Shown here one piece after another: positions 1-13,800 of a DNA stretch of 64,000 nucleotides. The position numbers and the translations under genes were made by a program. This DNA comes from Ectocarpus siliculosus (lineage: Eukaryota > Sar > Phaeophyceae > Ectocarpales > Ectocarpaceae): contig FN649736.1 of NCBI GenBank assembly GCA_000310025.1, positions 2,912,399 to 2,976,398 of the forward strand. The letters are read 5' to 3'. The notes under the pieces are model-generated. The model ran no database searches. It was not told where the DNA came from and saw only the letters and a list, made by a program, of their open reading frames with translations. Every line of letters begins with the position of its first letter. Within the stretch, counting starts at the first letter, position 1.

Positions 1-263
1 AATGGCACACACATACAAGTATCGTGAGTGCCTCTGATGCCCACACGTATTCCGGGAAGCGACAAGAGAGCAATTTAAAAGCCGAATCTGAACACTTGTC
101 TATATTTCCGCACCGAATTACTAGTATGAATATCGTCGGCAATCAATCGCCTTTCACGTGTTGTGGCCCTCGTCCTATCACGTTCGTCCCGTAAACGGGT
201 AGTGCATGCCGGCGGTGTGCATCTTTTCGAGGCCTCATTCATATCCATCGATGCCAACAGAAA

Positions 264-3178
264 CTAGAGATAAAGGTCTTGCCTTCGACTCTCCCTCTCG
301 TCGGCCTCTTTCTTCAGCCGTCGTGCAGCCACCTCCCTCTCGTGGTAGGCCTCACGGGTCTGCGCCGAGGCCGCGCGCGCTGCCTCTGCCTCCTTATCCT
401 GCCGGCGCAGCTGGCGCTGGTACTTCTTGCGGCGTTCCAGCAGTACCTGTCGCCTCTCTTGCTGGGCTTTGTGCCTAATAGATGTTGTTGTTGTTCGTGG
501 CGGAGGTGTCAGTGGTCATGTGTCGGGGGAGCGTGTAGAGAAGAAGGGAAGGTCAACGTTCGTGTGTTGGGTGGTAGACAACGATGGAATAGTTAGGTAA
601 GCAAGAAGAGAACGGTGGAGCCCCCGCGATAGGAAAAGGGCGACGCTCCGAATGTGTTGCAGCGTATCAGGATGCTCGGAAATGGGTCGGCGATCTACAG
701 AGAGATTTTGCCACTCGAGAACGAGCGGAGTCATTGGTGGCCTGGCCGTCGTAAGAGCCTTCGCTCAATCCAATACGCGTACGACCAACGACACACCATT
801 CCGTTTTGAAGGTGCACCCTGATCTCTGATTGTTCATTCTGGTCAGCATGTCTGTTGAAGGGTCACTCGGCGCGGGGTTTGCACCAAGGAAGGGCCCCGG
901 CCGGAGTTGAAGGAAATTTGCATCATGCCGGTTCGTTGAACGGTGTATCCGGGTGTTGGCACGTATACAGCACGAACAACCCCAACATTTATCGTCGGTC
1001 GCCCCAGTGTATCCTCGACACCTTCTAGAGGTCAGGTCAGGGGTTCGAATCCCAGCGCAAGCGAGCTTTTCTTGCAAAGTGAGTTTTTCTCTCGCTTCCG
1101 CTCCTGGCCTAGTGGATAGCGCTAGTTCGTGTGTACACAGAGGGAAGAGAGTGCTGACTTCTGCTCGCATTAAAAATCGAAGGCAGAGTACCGCAGAATG
1201 GGAGGGTAGAGAGGGGCTCTTCTGTGTGACCACGGGTTGGAGTAAACGGCACTAGTGCTGTGAGCGTTGATTTGAAGTGAAGGCAAAAAAAAAAAAAAAC
1301 GTCCAGGGTGGCGACACAACGGATGAAAACAGCTCGCCTACGAAGCAAACAACGGCGGTAGCCCTCCTTTAAGAACATCGACGCCTGGGATAAAATGCAC
1401 CGTTCGTCCTTCTCACGCACCTGGTCTGCCGGATCCGAATCCTCGCCGCCCGCCCGGGGTCGATCACGTCCAACACCTCCAGGTCAGTGTAGCCTCCGCC
1501 CATTTCTCCGTCATCAGTGACCTGACGGTTTCGCACCACAGCTTCCCTACCAGTTCGGTTGCCATTGTTGAGAAAGAGATCCCAATGTCAATCAACCGCA
1601 CGTGGGATTCAGAAGACTGACAGCCTTGCCACACCTCGTCGTCGAAGTTTCTGCGGATCCCGTTGAGAGGTCAGTAGCTCGCGAAAAAGGTTCGAGACTT
1701 CAGTTCGTTGTCAGGTGTACGCCGAACCATGACGACATGCATTCAGCTGAAACAAGGTGACGTCACAGTGTTGGTGTCGAACCAATGCCGAACGGTTGAT
1801 CTATTGCTAGAGGTTGACCTGCGGAGAAACTTCGACGGGCATCAAGCTGCAACCGCTCACCCTGTGGTCTGGTGGCATGACGTTTCGAGAGGGGTTTCAA
1901 CGGATTCCGTAAATTGAGTTGGAATGATCTTGTTAGGAAGGCTTGAGGGTTGGAAAGCGAAAATCACGAACTCATGGCAGCGCGGAGGAGATTTTTCTGG
2001 TGAACCACGGATCGGTCTTTCAGCTACTGGAAGTTTCGAACCGCGAGTCTCAGCAATCGAACGGAACGTTGGAAGGAAAACAAATCCTGCCTAACGACCA
2101 ATTTCTTCGCCTCTGTCTTATCCCGGCTGCGGTAACCCAAGGCCGTGAATGTGCGTGCGTCATACGCAATATGTTATCAACCGGGCGACAGAACGAATCA
2201 ACCGGCCGACCAGACCAAGTGCCACAAATCCACGAGAATCTCACCTGCGCGTGTCGTTAAAGTGGCCGTCCTCTAGCTCCCCCCCCTCCTCGGACTTCTT
2301 GAGCTTGTGCGCGGCGAGGGCCTGCTTCCTCTCCTCGTCGTCCTCCGGGTGCTCTCGCTCCCACCAGAACGGGTCCTCCGGCTCGAAGAGAGTCACACCG
2401 ACGCCGAGGCACTCCCAGGAGTCGGAGGGGCCGGAGGCGGCCACGCTCGCGGCGGGCGACAGGCCTTCGAACAGAGCGACACACCTGGTTGTTTCACTTT
2501 CCGGGGAGGGGGGGCAGAGGAGGTAGAGGAAAGGGGGGAATACGAAAATGGAGAGCATGGGTGAGACCTGACCCCTAATTCAGCAAACGATGAATTCGTA
2601 CAATGTCATTTGCTGTGTTTTTCGACTGATGTATCGCAATGCGCGAGCGATACACGCTGTTGAAACGCTGACGAATAATCCCAGACCCATGCTCCGGAGG
2701 TTCTTGAACTCAAGTGCGTAGTGAAACCTACGTAGTCGTAGATCTCGCGAACCCCATCTATAGACTGATCTCTAAGGCATTGACAAGATGGTTTGAAAGA
2801 AAAATCGAATGGATTATTTTATCTCTCCCAGCGACGGAAAAGTTGTCGACAAAACAACATGTTTCTTCTGATGCCTGTGCTTACCTGTCTTTCACATTGC
2901 TCCCTCCCTCCTGTCCCCGTGATTCGTTGCCGACCTCGTCATCCACCTCCTTGTTGGCTCCATGTTCGTTTCCTCTGCCGTTCTCGCCGACGCCCGCGTC
3001 CTGATCCTCATCGTTGTGGTCGTAGTTGCGCCCGGGACCCTCGGTCGCGAAGCTGAGGTTGCTGCTGAACAGGGCGAGGAGCATCTCCCACTCCTTTTTT
3101 CCTCCCGGCACAAGCAGACCCTTTCCGTTCTCGCTGTTCTCGCTCTCACCTTGCCCGTCTGTCCGTCCGTGGCCTTCT

Positions 3179-3210
<32 letters not shown>

Positions 3211-4833
3211 CGCCGCCTCTGCTACCGCTTGAGGCGGGCCTGCGCTGCTTCGAGCGGTTGGTTTGGGCGTCGTCGTTGACGAAGACGGTGGTGTTGACGG
3301 CCTGGCTTTGCTCTCGCTTGCTGGGTGGCTGTGTGTTCTTGAACCCGCTTCCGCCATTGCCACGGCAGCCTGCGCCAGGGCAAATTGAGGCGCCATCGTA
3401 TCAGTTGCAATGTTCTTGGTAAGGAACAGCGTCTCACAGCCGGATGGTCTGGTGGGGCCGGCCACGTACACCCTTTTCGGCTACATCGCCCGAAAGCCGA
3501 AGGGGATACTTGGCAGGCGCTTTATGCCGAACGCCCAACCTTTCAGCCGGTACGTTACACGCAAGCCTGTTCCGCAGTTGTTAAAGCGTGTCGCACCTGG
3601 AGAAGCATGCGCCCTTCCGCTGCGTGGACGGATTCTCGCTCCGACTGGTCCACGAGAAGCACACCGAGGTTGTTCACAGCCGCCGCGGCTCCGGCAGTGC
3701 CCTTCCGGCGTCTCTGCCTTATCGCGACCAGGCGTCTCCAGTGCTTCTCTGCCTCAGCCTTCTCGCTCTCCCGGGTGGCTGCCCGCTGCCTGTTTGTTGA
3801 TTGTTGATTGTTTTCGTTGTTTTGTGTTCTTAGGGCGTGTGTTTGTGTCTCTACTGTTTTTCTTCAAACATTTCCGTGTTCCGGTTTGCTCTGTCATTGC
3901 GGAACAACCCCGCTTTCCTGCGTGTTTCTCGCCTTCTTTGTTCTATTCTGTTCGCTTTGCTCGTCTCGACAGACAAGACTTGGCTCACGAGAAGTACGGT
4001 GGCGGAAACCGTTCCGTGGGATCTGAAAAGCATGGGGTGGCTGCTACGGTAAACGCGATAAAACAGAAAAACATGGAGTGAATATTTGAACAGGGCGAGA
4101 TGTGGTAGCATCGCGTGAGAAGATTATGAAAAAAGGGTTGAAGACGGAATGGCGCCCAAAGGAGTTGTCGATAACACTTGTCGAGACGATGAAAACTAAA
4201 AGGATTCATAGCAAACATGTCTAACCCAGTCTTCGACGCTCGGCCTAGTGCTCCCGTACCTGGCGCTGAGCCCTCTTTCGTAGAGGTCCACTTCCTCTTG
4301 CATCTTCTCCTCTTCCTTCAGCCGCAGCTTTTCCAGGTGTTTTCTTTCCCTCTCTTCCTCCTCACGCCTCTGCAGTACGCACCCAGACGTCCAAAGAATC
4401 AAGGCAGATAGCAACGTGTGTTTCTTCTCGCTTTGAGAAAGCAGACATATGCTACATATTCAACAGTATAGGTCCTCGTTTCGCTGTTGGGGGCAGCTAC
4501 TTTTTCAGAATACGCACGCCCGGACGATGCACTGGGATTGTCGACAAAACTGCGAGAACGACCGAGACCTCAATGTTGAGGGGGATAGGAACGACAGACG
4601 GGTCCTCTCCAGGTGGTGCCCGCCTTCCGGATATCGTTTGTATGAATGACACTTCTTGCCCGTACTCCAAAACAAGGGCATACCACCAACTTCTCATGTC
4701 GTCGTGGTTGTTCGTCTCAGAGCGCGCGACTCGCCTGGCGGTCCTTGGCCCGATCGATTTCGTCCAGCGCCACCCTTCGACGAGTCTCGGCTCGCGCCTC
4801 GCGGGCCCCTTCTTCGAGACGCCCGGCCATCGG
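264..4833 (-). other. C-terminal coiled-coil and TPR-like block (exons 28-33)
   Basis: Exon 28 (4833-4735) and exon 29 (4369-4260) encode Glu/Arg/Lys-rich helices. Exon 30 (3789-3597) has a basic helix followed by AAAAVNNLGVLLVDQSE, where NNLGVLL resembles the first helix of a tetratricopeptide repeat; only one such unit is visible. Exon 31 (3369-2885) begins AAVAMAEAG, contains a pure Ala run made by a GCC repeat, and is rich in Ser, Pro, Asp and Asn. Exon 32 (2484-2245) contains LFEPEDPFWWERE, faintly like FFWERDPFE in exon 19 (14171-14014), so a short repeated motif is possible. Exon 33 (474-264) is almost wholly Arg/Gln/Glu/Lys helix and ends with DLYL and TAG. The last intron is 1,770 bp. 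Exon 28 appears to use a GC-AG intron. Confidence 0.68.
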
Positions 4834-7800
4834 CTCTCCCATGCCCGCCGGAAGAAGCGAAAATATGGGAAACCCTGTCACCTGAAGCCGCGCTGTAACC
4901 TTGATCGGCGGGTCGGAGGTGTGACCGAAGCACCGGAAACGTTTCGCAGGGGGGTGAGAGAAAGCGGCTACAGGGTGAACTGAAGAGGGAGGAGGATACG
5001 AGGAAGAAGTGGCAGGGTGGACCGAACACCCGTCGAGGTCGTAGCGTGAAAGCTGAGGCTCCTTGAGATTGGATTCGAGGATGAGGCCGCGAGAAATTTC
5101 GGGGTGTTCAATATATCTCAGGGGGTCTGACGTCGTGCTTTGTGGTCACTGCCTCATAGGGCTACGGACGAGGGGAAAGAAGAACAGGCAAACAATTCAC
5201 TGGTGTTGTGTGAAGAGCAAATAACACACAGCAGCCATCATTCCCACCGATGGAGGCACCAAGTTTTCGCAATGGTGCCGGTGATCCCACCTCCCTTCGT
5301 CAGAATTTCAACGCCAGATTGCCCCAAACCGAAAGGGTACCATTGCCGAAACGGACGTTATGGATCTCGAGGACGTCCCTGGGGCCTATCGCGCCTGTTT
5401 TCGTACCCTCATGGCTGTGGAGCGTTTGCGCAACGGAAGCCGGTCTAGGGGGATGCGATTTCTCGCACAACTACGACACCTCTTATGGCCAACCTCAGCT
5501 GACATCTGGACGTCAAAAAGTATCTCGCTGACTGTGCCGCCAACCATGACGAGTAAGCCTTCTTGTTGACATCGTTACACGACATCGTACCTTTCGGGTA
5601 CCGAGTCCTAGTGTAGCCACTCCTTCTAGACGGGCGCGAGCGGCGTCGTAGGCCCTCAGCCCCCTGGCGATTGCCGTAGCAGTGGCAGCCTAATCGGACA
5701 AGGGACGGTTCGTTGTACACCAAGTGATGGAAACCCAACCATCCATGTTTCGATCAGGTTTTGGTTTGGCTCACTACTGTAAAACGTTGTTATTCCTCGT
5801 TCGATTAATAACTGGCAATGCTGAGTATCTAAAGATGGCCGGGAGGGGCGGAAGCTCGGTCACCTCGGGATGCCACGGATGGTTTGGTCGATTTGGAGGA
5901 CGAGAGGAGACCTCGAGTTGAATCTTGGGGCAAAATGAGATGACTTGTGAACAGGAGTTTTGGGGAGCTGACTGCTACTTGCCACAAGGTATTGCCGAAG
6001 CTGAAAATGCACCTTGGCAGTTCGTGTCCCACATTCCCGTGACAAGAAAGTCGTTCGTGAAACGAGGGAGTGAACCCTGCCCTGCAGCAGGTAAGTGCAC
6101 GACGCCGACTACCACACTTCCTGGGACGCTACTTGATGTATCCTTTTTCTCCCGAGACAGGAAAAGCACACACTACAGTAAGGCTAGCCTAAACATGCAT
6201 CGTTTCTCGAAGGCCTTGGCGCACTTTCTTTCCAATGGTGCCCAGACTCTCACTGGTGGTATCGCCAACAACCGTGTGGTGTTAGTGTTGTGAAAGAAAA
6301 ACTGCGAGACCTGCGACGGGACCCACCATACCGACGTTTACCTGCAGGCGCTCGTCTATCCCTCTCGCTTTCTCCTCGACTATCTCGAGCTCCTTCCACA
6401 TGTCTTCTTCGATCTGAGGGGGGCGAGGTGTAGCAGGAAATTGTGACCTTTGTATTTCTCGAGAGCAAACCCATGGAATTCACTGACAATGTTGCATCGA
6501 TCTGCGACAACCGCTGACTGTTTTTGGTCAAGTGCGGGGGAGGGGGAACGAACCTTCGACGGGAGGCCAGAGGCGAGCATCGCCTTTAGCGCTTTGGCCT
6601 TTTCCAGGGCCGCCTTCATGTCTCCCAAAGCACCCTCTTCCACGAACACGTCCTCCAGGTCTGGGACACCTTCTCGTTCGATTTCGTCTTCGTTTCCGTG
6701 TGTCTGTTCAGGGGGACGGTGACACATCGTGTGCTTACATCGTCGGTATCACTTTCGCGGTTGTCGTTCATGTTGCATGGATATTTTCGTCATGGTAGTT
6801 ATTGTTGTGGCGTGTAGTAGAATTTTGGTGGGTATTTTGCTCGTGAAGGCTGCGATATAGGATAACCGCAGGTTACGACATATTCAAGCGCATGTCGCGT
6901 ATACGTATGAGCGACGGTGCGTGTACAGCACATTCCCAATCATGGAAGCAAAACGGTTTCGTTTAGAACCTCACCGCACATAGCGGGCAGTTGGAATTAG
7001 TGCTACGAAATCCACGTCCAACAAACGTCTGAATCGAAGCTTATTCGCTTTCAGACGGGTACGCCGTTCAGAACGAACGCCCCGCCCTTTAATCCCAACC
7101 CTTCTCGGTGCTAACACACTGTGAGGTTGCTTTGACAGCAGGAAAATGTTTTTTTTTTATTTCCTCTTGCCATGCTCGGTGTTGGCGGGAAGAACGCTGT
7201 GACCGAGTGTCGGGTACGCCTACTGCGATTGCGGTCCATGGATGCCTCCCCCTTCCCCGCACCTGCACGCTCTCGGTACCCCCTCCTTCTTCGCGTACCC
7301 CGTCCATCTGTGCCCGCTCCCGGCCGTCCACGCCCCCCTTCCCTCTCCCTCTTCCCCCCCTTCCTTCTTCACCTCCCGTCTTGCTGCCGTTTTCTTTGTG
7401 GCTTTCTTCCTCGCTGACCCCCAAGTACTGCGCCAGGTCCTTCGCGTTATTCCTCTCAGTGGTGTGCAGTCGTCGCGTTGTGCTACCATCAGCACCGCCG
7501 CCTGTGCCGCCTCTGCCAACATCTCCGCTGCCGCCGCCACCGTCTCCTCTCCCGCCGCGACCGCCACCGCCGGTCTTGTTGCTGCCAGAAGGCTCGGAAG
7601 AAGGTGCCATGGTCACGTTTCTAAGGCGACCGCCATCCCCACCATCGCCACCCGCGGTGTCTGCAGTCACAGTCGTTGAAGATTTCGTTCGGGGTGGGGT
7701 AGTCAGGCCGATGGACATGGTCTCGGTGTTGCTACCTCTCGGTCCTGCACCCCTCCTGTCCTGCTCATGCACTCTTCCTCCGAACGTTGTTGGCGTCGTG

Positions 7801-10800
7801 CCACGAGGGCGGGCGCGATGTCTGCGTGTGCCTCCTCGGTTGCCGCTCCTGTTACTGCCGTTTCCACTGCCGTTGTTGTGGTCGCTGTCACTCTCGCTTC
7901 CCCCGTCGAAGAGGCCGGCGGCAACGAATGAAGGCATGTCGCCACCAGGTTCGTACCATCCCGAAGGCGTACTTGCCCACCTCTCCCCAAACGCAGCGGC
8001 GGCGGCGTCTCTGAAGCTTGGGATCACCTTCAGGTGGGAAGTGCAGTGTGCAGTGGTGACACCGAGTTAATTATGTGTAGCGATGACAAGTTTTCGACCA
8101 CAAGGTGGCGTTCCGTGATGGTGGAAGGCATAACGTATCCTGGGTCAGGATCGTTTTTTCATCCTAATTGAGTACCACGATTTACCCTGTTGCCCCTGGA
8201 TTGCCCGAAAATGGCGTGGTGGCAGCTAGTGAAATGAATGAATTGACATCAATACGAGTAACGTTCCCGGTCAGGTAGGACCAACTTTGTGTATTCAGTC
8301 ATCCATCCACTCCATTGGACCACGGCTTTTTGTTGCATACGGAGTATAATATCTGACATAATTTCTTCCGAGATAGACTGCAGTAGATGTATCTTTCAGC
8401 GCAAAATGGTTTCTCGATTCATCGATATCAACAGCGGCGAAGGGATTTGTATCCGCCGCACACCAAAGGTGGGCGGGTTATTGGCGCCATACTCACCCCC
8501 TCATCCCCATCGGCCAACCACTTTTGTATCTCTTCCACAGCTCTCGAAGCCCATCCAGGGCTCAACAACCACTCCTTCAGTCGCCTTTATGGCAACGAGC
8601 GACCCCAGATAACCACAGAAGTTGGAGAGATGAGCAACCCAAGGGCAGCGGGTGAGAAGTGGAAGGACCGTCTCAATAGGAGAAGAAGTCGAGATCATAT
8701 CATTCATTTTCTCATTCTACATAGTTTGAAACTATTGACGACGCGTGGTTCCTAGAGCCTAGAAACGCCTGAGAAGTTCCACGTACACAAGCATTGCATC
8801 GCGCTCACCCCCAACCGTTTGAAGTCGACCAATCAGCGCATGCCTGTCCAGCTCGTTCACGTACCAACCTGCCTAAGTAACACACCAACACAAATACAGT
8901 GCACCCGGAACACCCCAAGACGAACAGCAATGGAAACGTAGCCTCTCCTTCTCTCACGAGCTACCGAAACAATCAATTACAACAGTTCATTGCCAACATG
9001 ACCGTATCCCTTTTTGTCTCAGAAAGTAAACGGGGGCGTACTTACACGTCTCCATCTGCGGGCGCCAGCCAGTCAGCGATGCTTTCCCCAGAGCAATCCA
9101 GGTGCGAATCCACTGCAAACCTTAGCAAAAACGACAGGGCCTTTTCAGCGCGGCCTAGCTGAGGGTGCTCCTCTATGGTCATGTCTTCTAGTCGCTCGGC
9201 GGCAAGGGCGTCGACTTGTCCCACGGCGGATACCTTCACCCCCAACAGTGAATTAAGCGAAGCAACCTGACCGCATGGGGGCGTGGCGTGATGGGATTCA
9301 ATACCTATCTCGTCATCTGTGGCCAACACTTTTTTGTCAGAAAATTGAGAGCAGCTTTGTGGTGTAGAAATGGACAGAACGGATAACCCGGTAGGTATGT
9401 TCTAGTTTGCATCTGTACGCCTACGAAAGAGATACGTCATCTGCGCCGCATCTCTCGTGAAGTAAACTATCATATTTTGATGTTTTGCGCATCACAGAAG
9501 CAGGTTGTTTTCGAAACCAAGTACTGGTGCGTTTGGAGGATGTCCAAGAACGAACAGCTGCACGAACGTGAAACGGTGGGGGTTACACCCACGCCAGATG
9601 ATGCGGTTACAGGCGGCGGAGAGCCGACGAAAAACAGAGTGGCTTCGATGCCTCGGTTACGAGCGGTCAACTAGGAAATACGTGAATCTGACAGAGGCAC
9701 GACCCCTCTTTCTTGACAAATGGGGCTTGCAAATCACTTCTGTAGGAGCCGAGGGCAGAAGACGTGGTCCGAAATCCCGCTCTTCGGCCACGGAGTAGTG
9801 GAAAATACTCACCCCGCTGGCCTCGATATCGTCCCCTAGGCGACCGAAGTCCCGGTAGAAGGCTACGAGCCCATCCTCCGTCACGTAGCCTTGTCTGTCC
9901 GTCTTGACTCCCATTTCCTGGTCGTTTGTTTTTGGGTGAACGGGCCGACGTATGGTATGGTGGACACGACTGGCACGCTCCGAAATGAACAGCGACCGAG
10001 CTCTCATTGGCCGGGTTTTACGTATGGGATGGGCTAGTAAGTGGGATAGGGCGGAACTACGCAGCATCGGCATGGCGACAGTAAGCTTTGAAGGGATGTG
10101 ATATAGCCGGCATAACGCAATGGACGAGCCGACCTCAACCGGAACGGCTTGGTTGGACGCATTCAAAGCCATGAGTGGCCTCATCCCCGTTCGTGCAGTT
10201 GTCACTTCCAAGGTGTTCAAAATACCAGACTACACAGTCTATGCCGCAGGAACGCCCGTTCTATTTCACGTAGACGCATTTTCGCAAGTCTCCTTCATCT
10301 TCCGTCGGAAACTAGTCGCGGACATGGGCCTTGGGCGTATATGGGAATAGTTGGACGGGCCCACCCGCCGAAGAACAGGACAAACCATACAACAAACCAG
10401 TCGCCCCTTCACATAACTTCGACGTTGGGGGACACTCGACATGTTCCTAACCTTCCTTAATCGCATGCTGGCTTGCTTATTGCGGGACCAACTCAGCGTT
10501 CTGAGTGCTACTCACCTTGAGGGTGTGGAGGTAGTCGAGTTCAGTGGGCATCGCGCCATGCGTGGCCCGCATCCCCATCCGCCGCAGCATTCCTACCATC
10601 TCCGAGTAGCTCAAGCCTCCATCGAGATCCTGCGTCCGAGGAAGGCAAAGATTTTGTGTTGTTTCCAAGGGTGAAAGAATAATCACGGATGAAACCACGG
10701 GAGGTGTGATGTCCCATCGCGCTCAGCGAGACCGTTCGGTTTCGATAGCTCTGTCCGCCTGCGACCATAACCTACCGTTTTCATCCCGCAACCTAACGCG

Positions 10801-13800
10801 TTCTCCTATCCCGACTCCCTGAGATCTCTATCGAAGCACGTCATATCCCACTTTTCTTCAAATTGCCCCTTTCTCGGTGGGATATATGTCCAACGTTGGT
10901 GCCTGATGTCCTACGACCATAGGATAATTACCGAGTGGGAACAAACTGTGTCCCGCCCCTCATCGTTACTGCCCTGTTTTCCATAAGCTTTCCTGCCAGT
11001 CCACCCGCGTCTCTAACTCTGCGCGTGCATTAATTCACGAATCAGATGGACCCCGCGTCGTAGGCATGCACTCATCTTTGGTTTCCACGTAAACCACGCT
11101 CCGTTCTGCTCTCGGCTGACAGCGCTCGGTGGTGTTCAGATGCAATCCCCCCCCTCCCGCCCCTCCTTTCCATCAACACAGCCAATTTTTTCGCTACACC
11201 AAACGCACGGTTTCCTATCCAACAAAAGAAATGCAACAAGTTTTTCCGTGTCCCGTCCGGAACGACCCGCTTCCTTTGCAACAGCAACAGCTCTTTGTTT
11301 CATGGTTTCGAAGTCTCGACTAACCAGGGCGGGCGCCCTGCTTCACAGGCACGCACTTCATTACCGCGTGCCGATCCGACCACATGAACTCGCCCCAGCT
11401 GCTCGCGACCGGCTTTAGCACTTGCTGTGTTCATGTCATTGTTCGAGGGTCAAACATCTATTCATATCCACATGAGAGTATCCAATGACTACCTTGGGTA
11501 CACCTCTGTGTTCTACTTCCTTTGCACGTCCTTCAATACAGGAGTACGCACCTTGTCGGCCGCTCGGAACAACATTCTGGCCGCCCTCTCCCCGAACTTG
11601 CTTAGCGCCCCGCCCCCCGCCGCGCCCTTGATCCTCCCCTCCAAGGCCCTTGTAACCCTGGCCGAAAGATCGGCGAGAGTGCCGACCTCGCTCAAGCCAT
11701 GCTTGGCGAGGACGGGGCGAAGTCGGTCGAAGCTCATGGACGGCACTTGCTCCAGGAGTTCTGAAGCTCGCTCGATCTCTTCTAGAACCTCCCTGATTTA
11801 GTAGGTGTGCGCATGGAAGAGACGAAAACATAGAAGGTTAACGGGGTTCGACAGACGGGGTTCGACAGGGGATGATGGTGAAACCAGTGCTTGAGCAAAT
11901 TGGACGTAACTTCGACGCACCCTAAGATGGCCATAACGTCCTTCTCGGAATGGTCTCGTGGTTTCAACAGCGGAAGCATATGGTAGAACAGGCGGGAGTC
12001 ACCCTCAACGGTTTGCATGTGTGATGTCTTGTTTGCTGAGATCGTTCCCCGTGTGAAACTGGCGCTCTACTCCCCGACAACAAAGTGAAAGCTACGAAAA
12101 ACAAAGCACACAAACAGAACGCTTCTGGAGAGCACGTGCGCCGAAGGAAGACAATGTAAAACAAACGCTCACTCCCGTCACTCCCGTCACTCCCGATGGG
12201 TGCGGCATGTTATTTGGTGCGCCTTACCTGGCATACGCTCTTGGGTCGATTGAGTCGTTCGGCAGCTCTTCCTCTTGAGGGCCGTACAATCTGCAGGGGT
12301 TATGGAAGGGGGCCATTGGGCATTGGACCCAGGGTTGATTTTCGCAGGGGAGTGAGACAGTTGGAAGAAAAATCACAATCTGTTCAGGTCAGCGACTGTG
12401 TCCGTTTTCCCATGAACGTTCGTCGGGGATCTCTTTGACACGTCGCACACACATACGGACTGTCCGCGTGCATCAGAAATCAACCGTAAGCCTCTGTTCA
12501 AGGATTGGCGACATCATTGCGCCACCTTGAGCATGCAGGATAGATGCACACGGAACTTCCGTGAGTTAAAGCTTCGGAGAAGGGCATGAATGACACTGAA
12601 AGAACGAAACCTGTCGTGGGGTAAGTTCAGTAAGTGAAGATTGTGAGACATGTCATTTACCGCAAAAGAATCAATTCACCTTTCATTCTTGCCTATCCCA
12701 CGGTGGCTACGTTGACTACAAGGGCTACGCGAAAGCTCCGACAGTGATAAGTAATCCAGATTTTAACCAAAATGTATCGCATATGGTCTTGTCAACTGGA
12801 GATTCTGAAAACTCGTCGACGAATTGAAACTGTTCTAGGACATGTCCTACACCCAACGTCCGAATCGGCGGAATAGTGTGCAGGAAACATAGAAAGTAGC
12901 GATCGTTTCAATACGTTGCTACTGAAGCAACAACACCCGTCTCTCCTAACGCACGAAGTCCGCACGTACCTCCGTTTGAAGTTTTTCCACGGGTCCATGA
13001 AGTCTAGCACCTCTCCCATCGAAGCTGTCATTTCCAGCTTTTCCGACCGTGCGTAAAACATGTTTCAGCACAGCACCCAGTCACCATTAGCGCTCGCGTC
13101 AGCAACAACTAGATGAGGAACAGCAAGATGGTGATGGTTGCTTTCGGGGTTGTTCAGAGCACGAACAAAAACATATGCGTCGCGGACACAGACAAAACAG
13201 TAAATAGGATAGGCAGTATTCAAACCGGGGCATATCCGCCCACATGTATGTCTGGAACACGTCCTGAACCATTCTCGATATTTGTCTCAAGTTACTCTAT
13301 CCACCCCAACTGGTTTAGCAGAATCTTGCTATTCTCCATAGTTCTTCGAACAGTATCACGTCTTCTTCTTGTCCTTTTGGCACCCTCCCTACCACCCTTC
13401 ACGCAAATGCTCTCACGAATTCCACATCTGACTTCTGCGTAGCGAACTGCACCAGGTGTGCGAAGAGCAAGCGTTACCATGATGGAAGCTCCCGCTGGGT
13501 AGGGCTATACCTGCACAGTGAGCTTGTACACTAAATCCGCCAACGGGTGATGGACTGTCGCCGACTGGTCGTCCGAGCCCTGAATCGTTACCATTCAAGG
13601 AATGGCATGTCGAAGGGCAAAGGTGGAAAAAGTAGGTAACAGGTGAGATTGTTTGAGGCCAAAGGTCGGTCAAAAGGGAGCGCAAAAAAACAAACCACAG
13701 GGGTCAAGGAAGAAACAATGCTGGAAACAAAACTGCAACACAAGCACAAAGAGTAGCATCAATGGTTGAACCACATCTTTGGCTGGAAAAAACGATTTTT

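Noticed and set aside
1014-1130. A functional tRNA gene
   Set aside because: A-box-like and B-box-like halves are in the wrong order and do not fold into a cloverleaf.
7108-8070. 320-residue plus-strand frame, Pro/Leu/Ser-rich
   Set aside because: It is antisense to the Gly-rich exon 25 of the giant gene, uses one GC-rich repeat frame and has no splice logic or domain.
11830-12018. Minus-strand frame with helix-like content between exons 20 and 21 of the giant gene
   Set aside because: Exons 13037-12970 and 11792-11552 join directly in phase without it, and no good splice pair bounds it.
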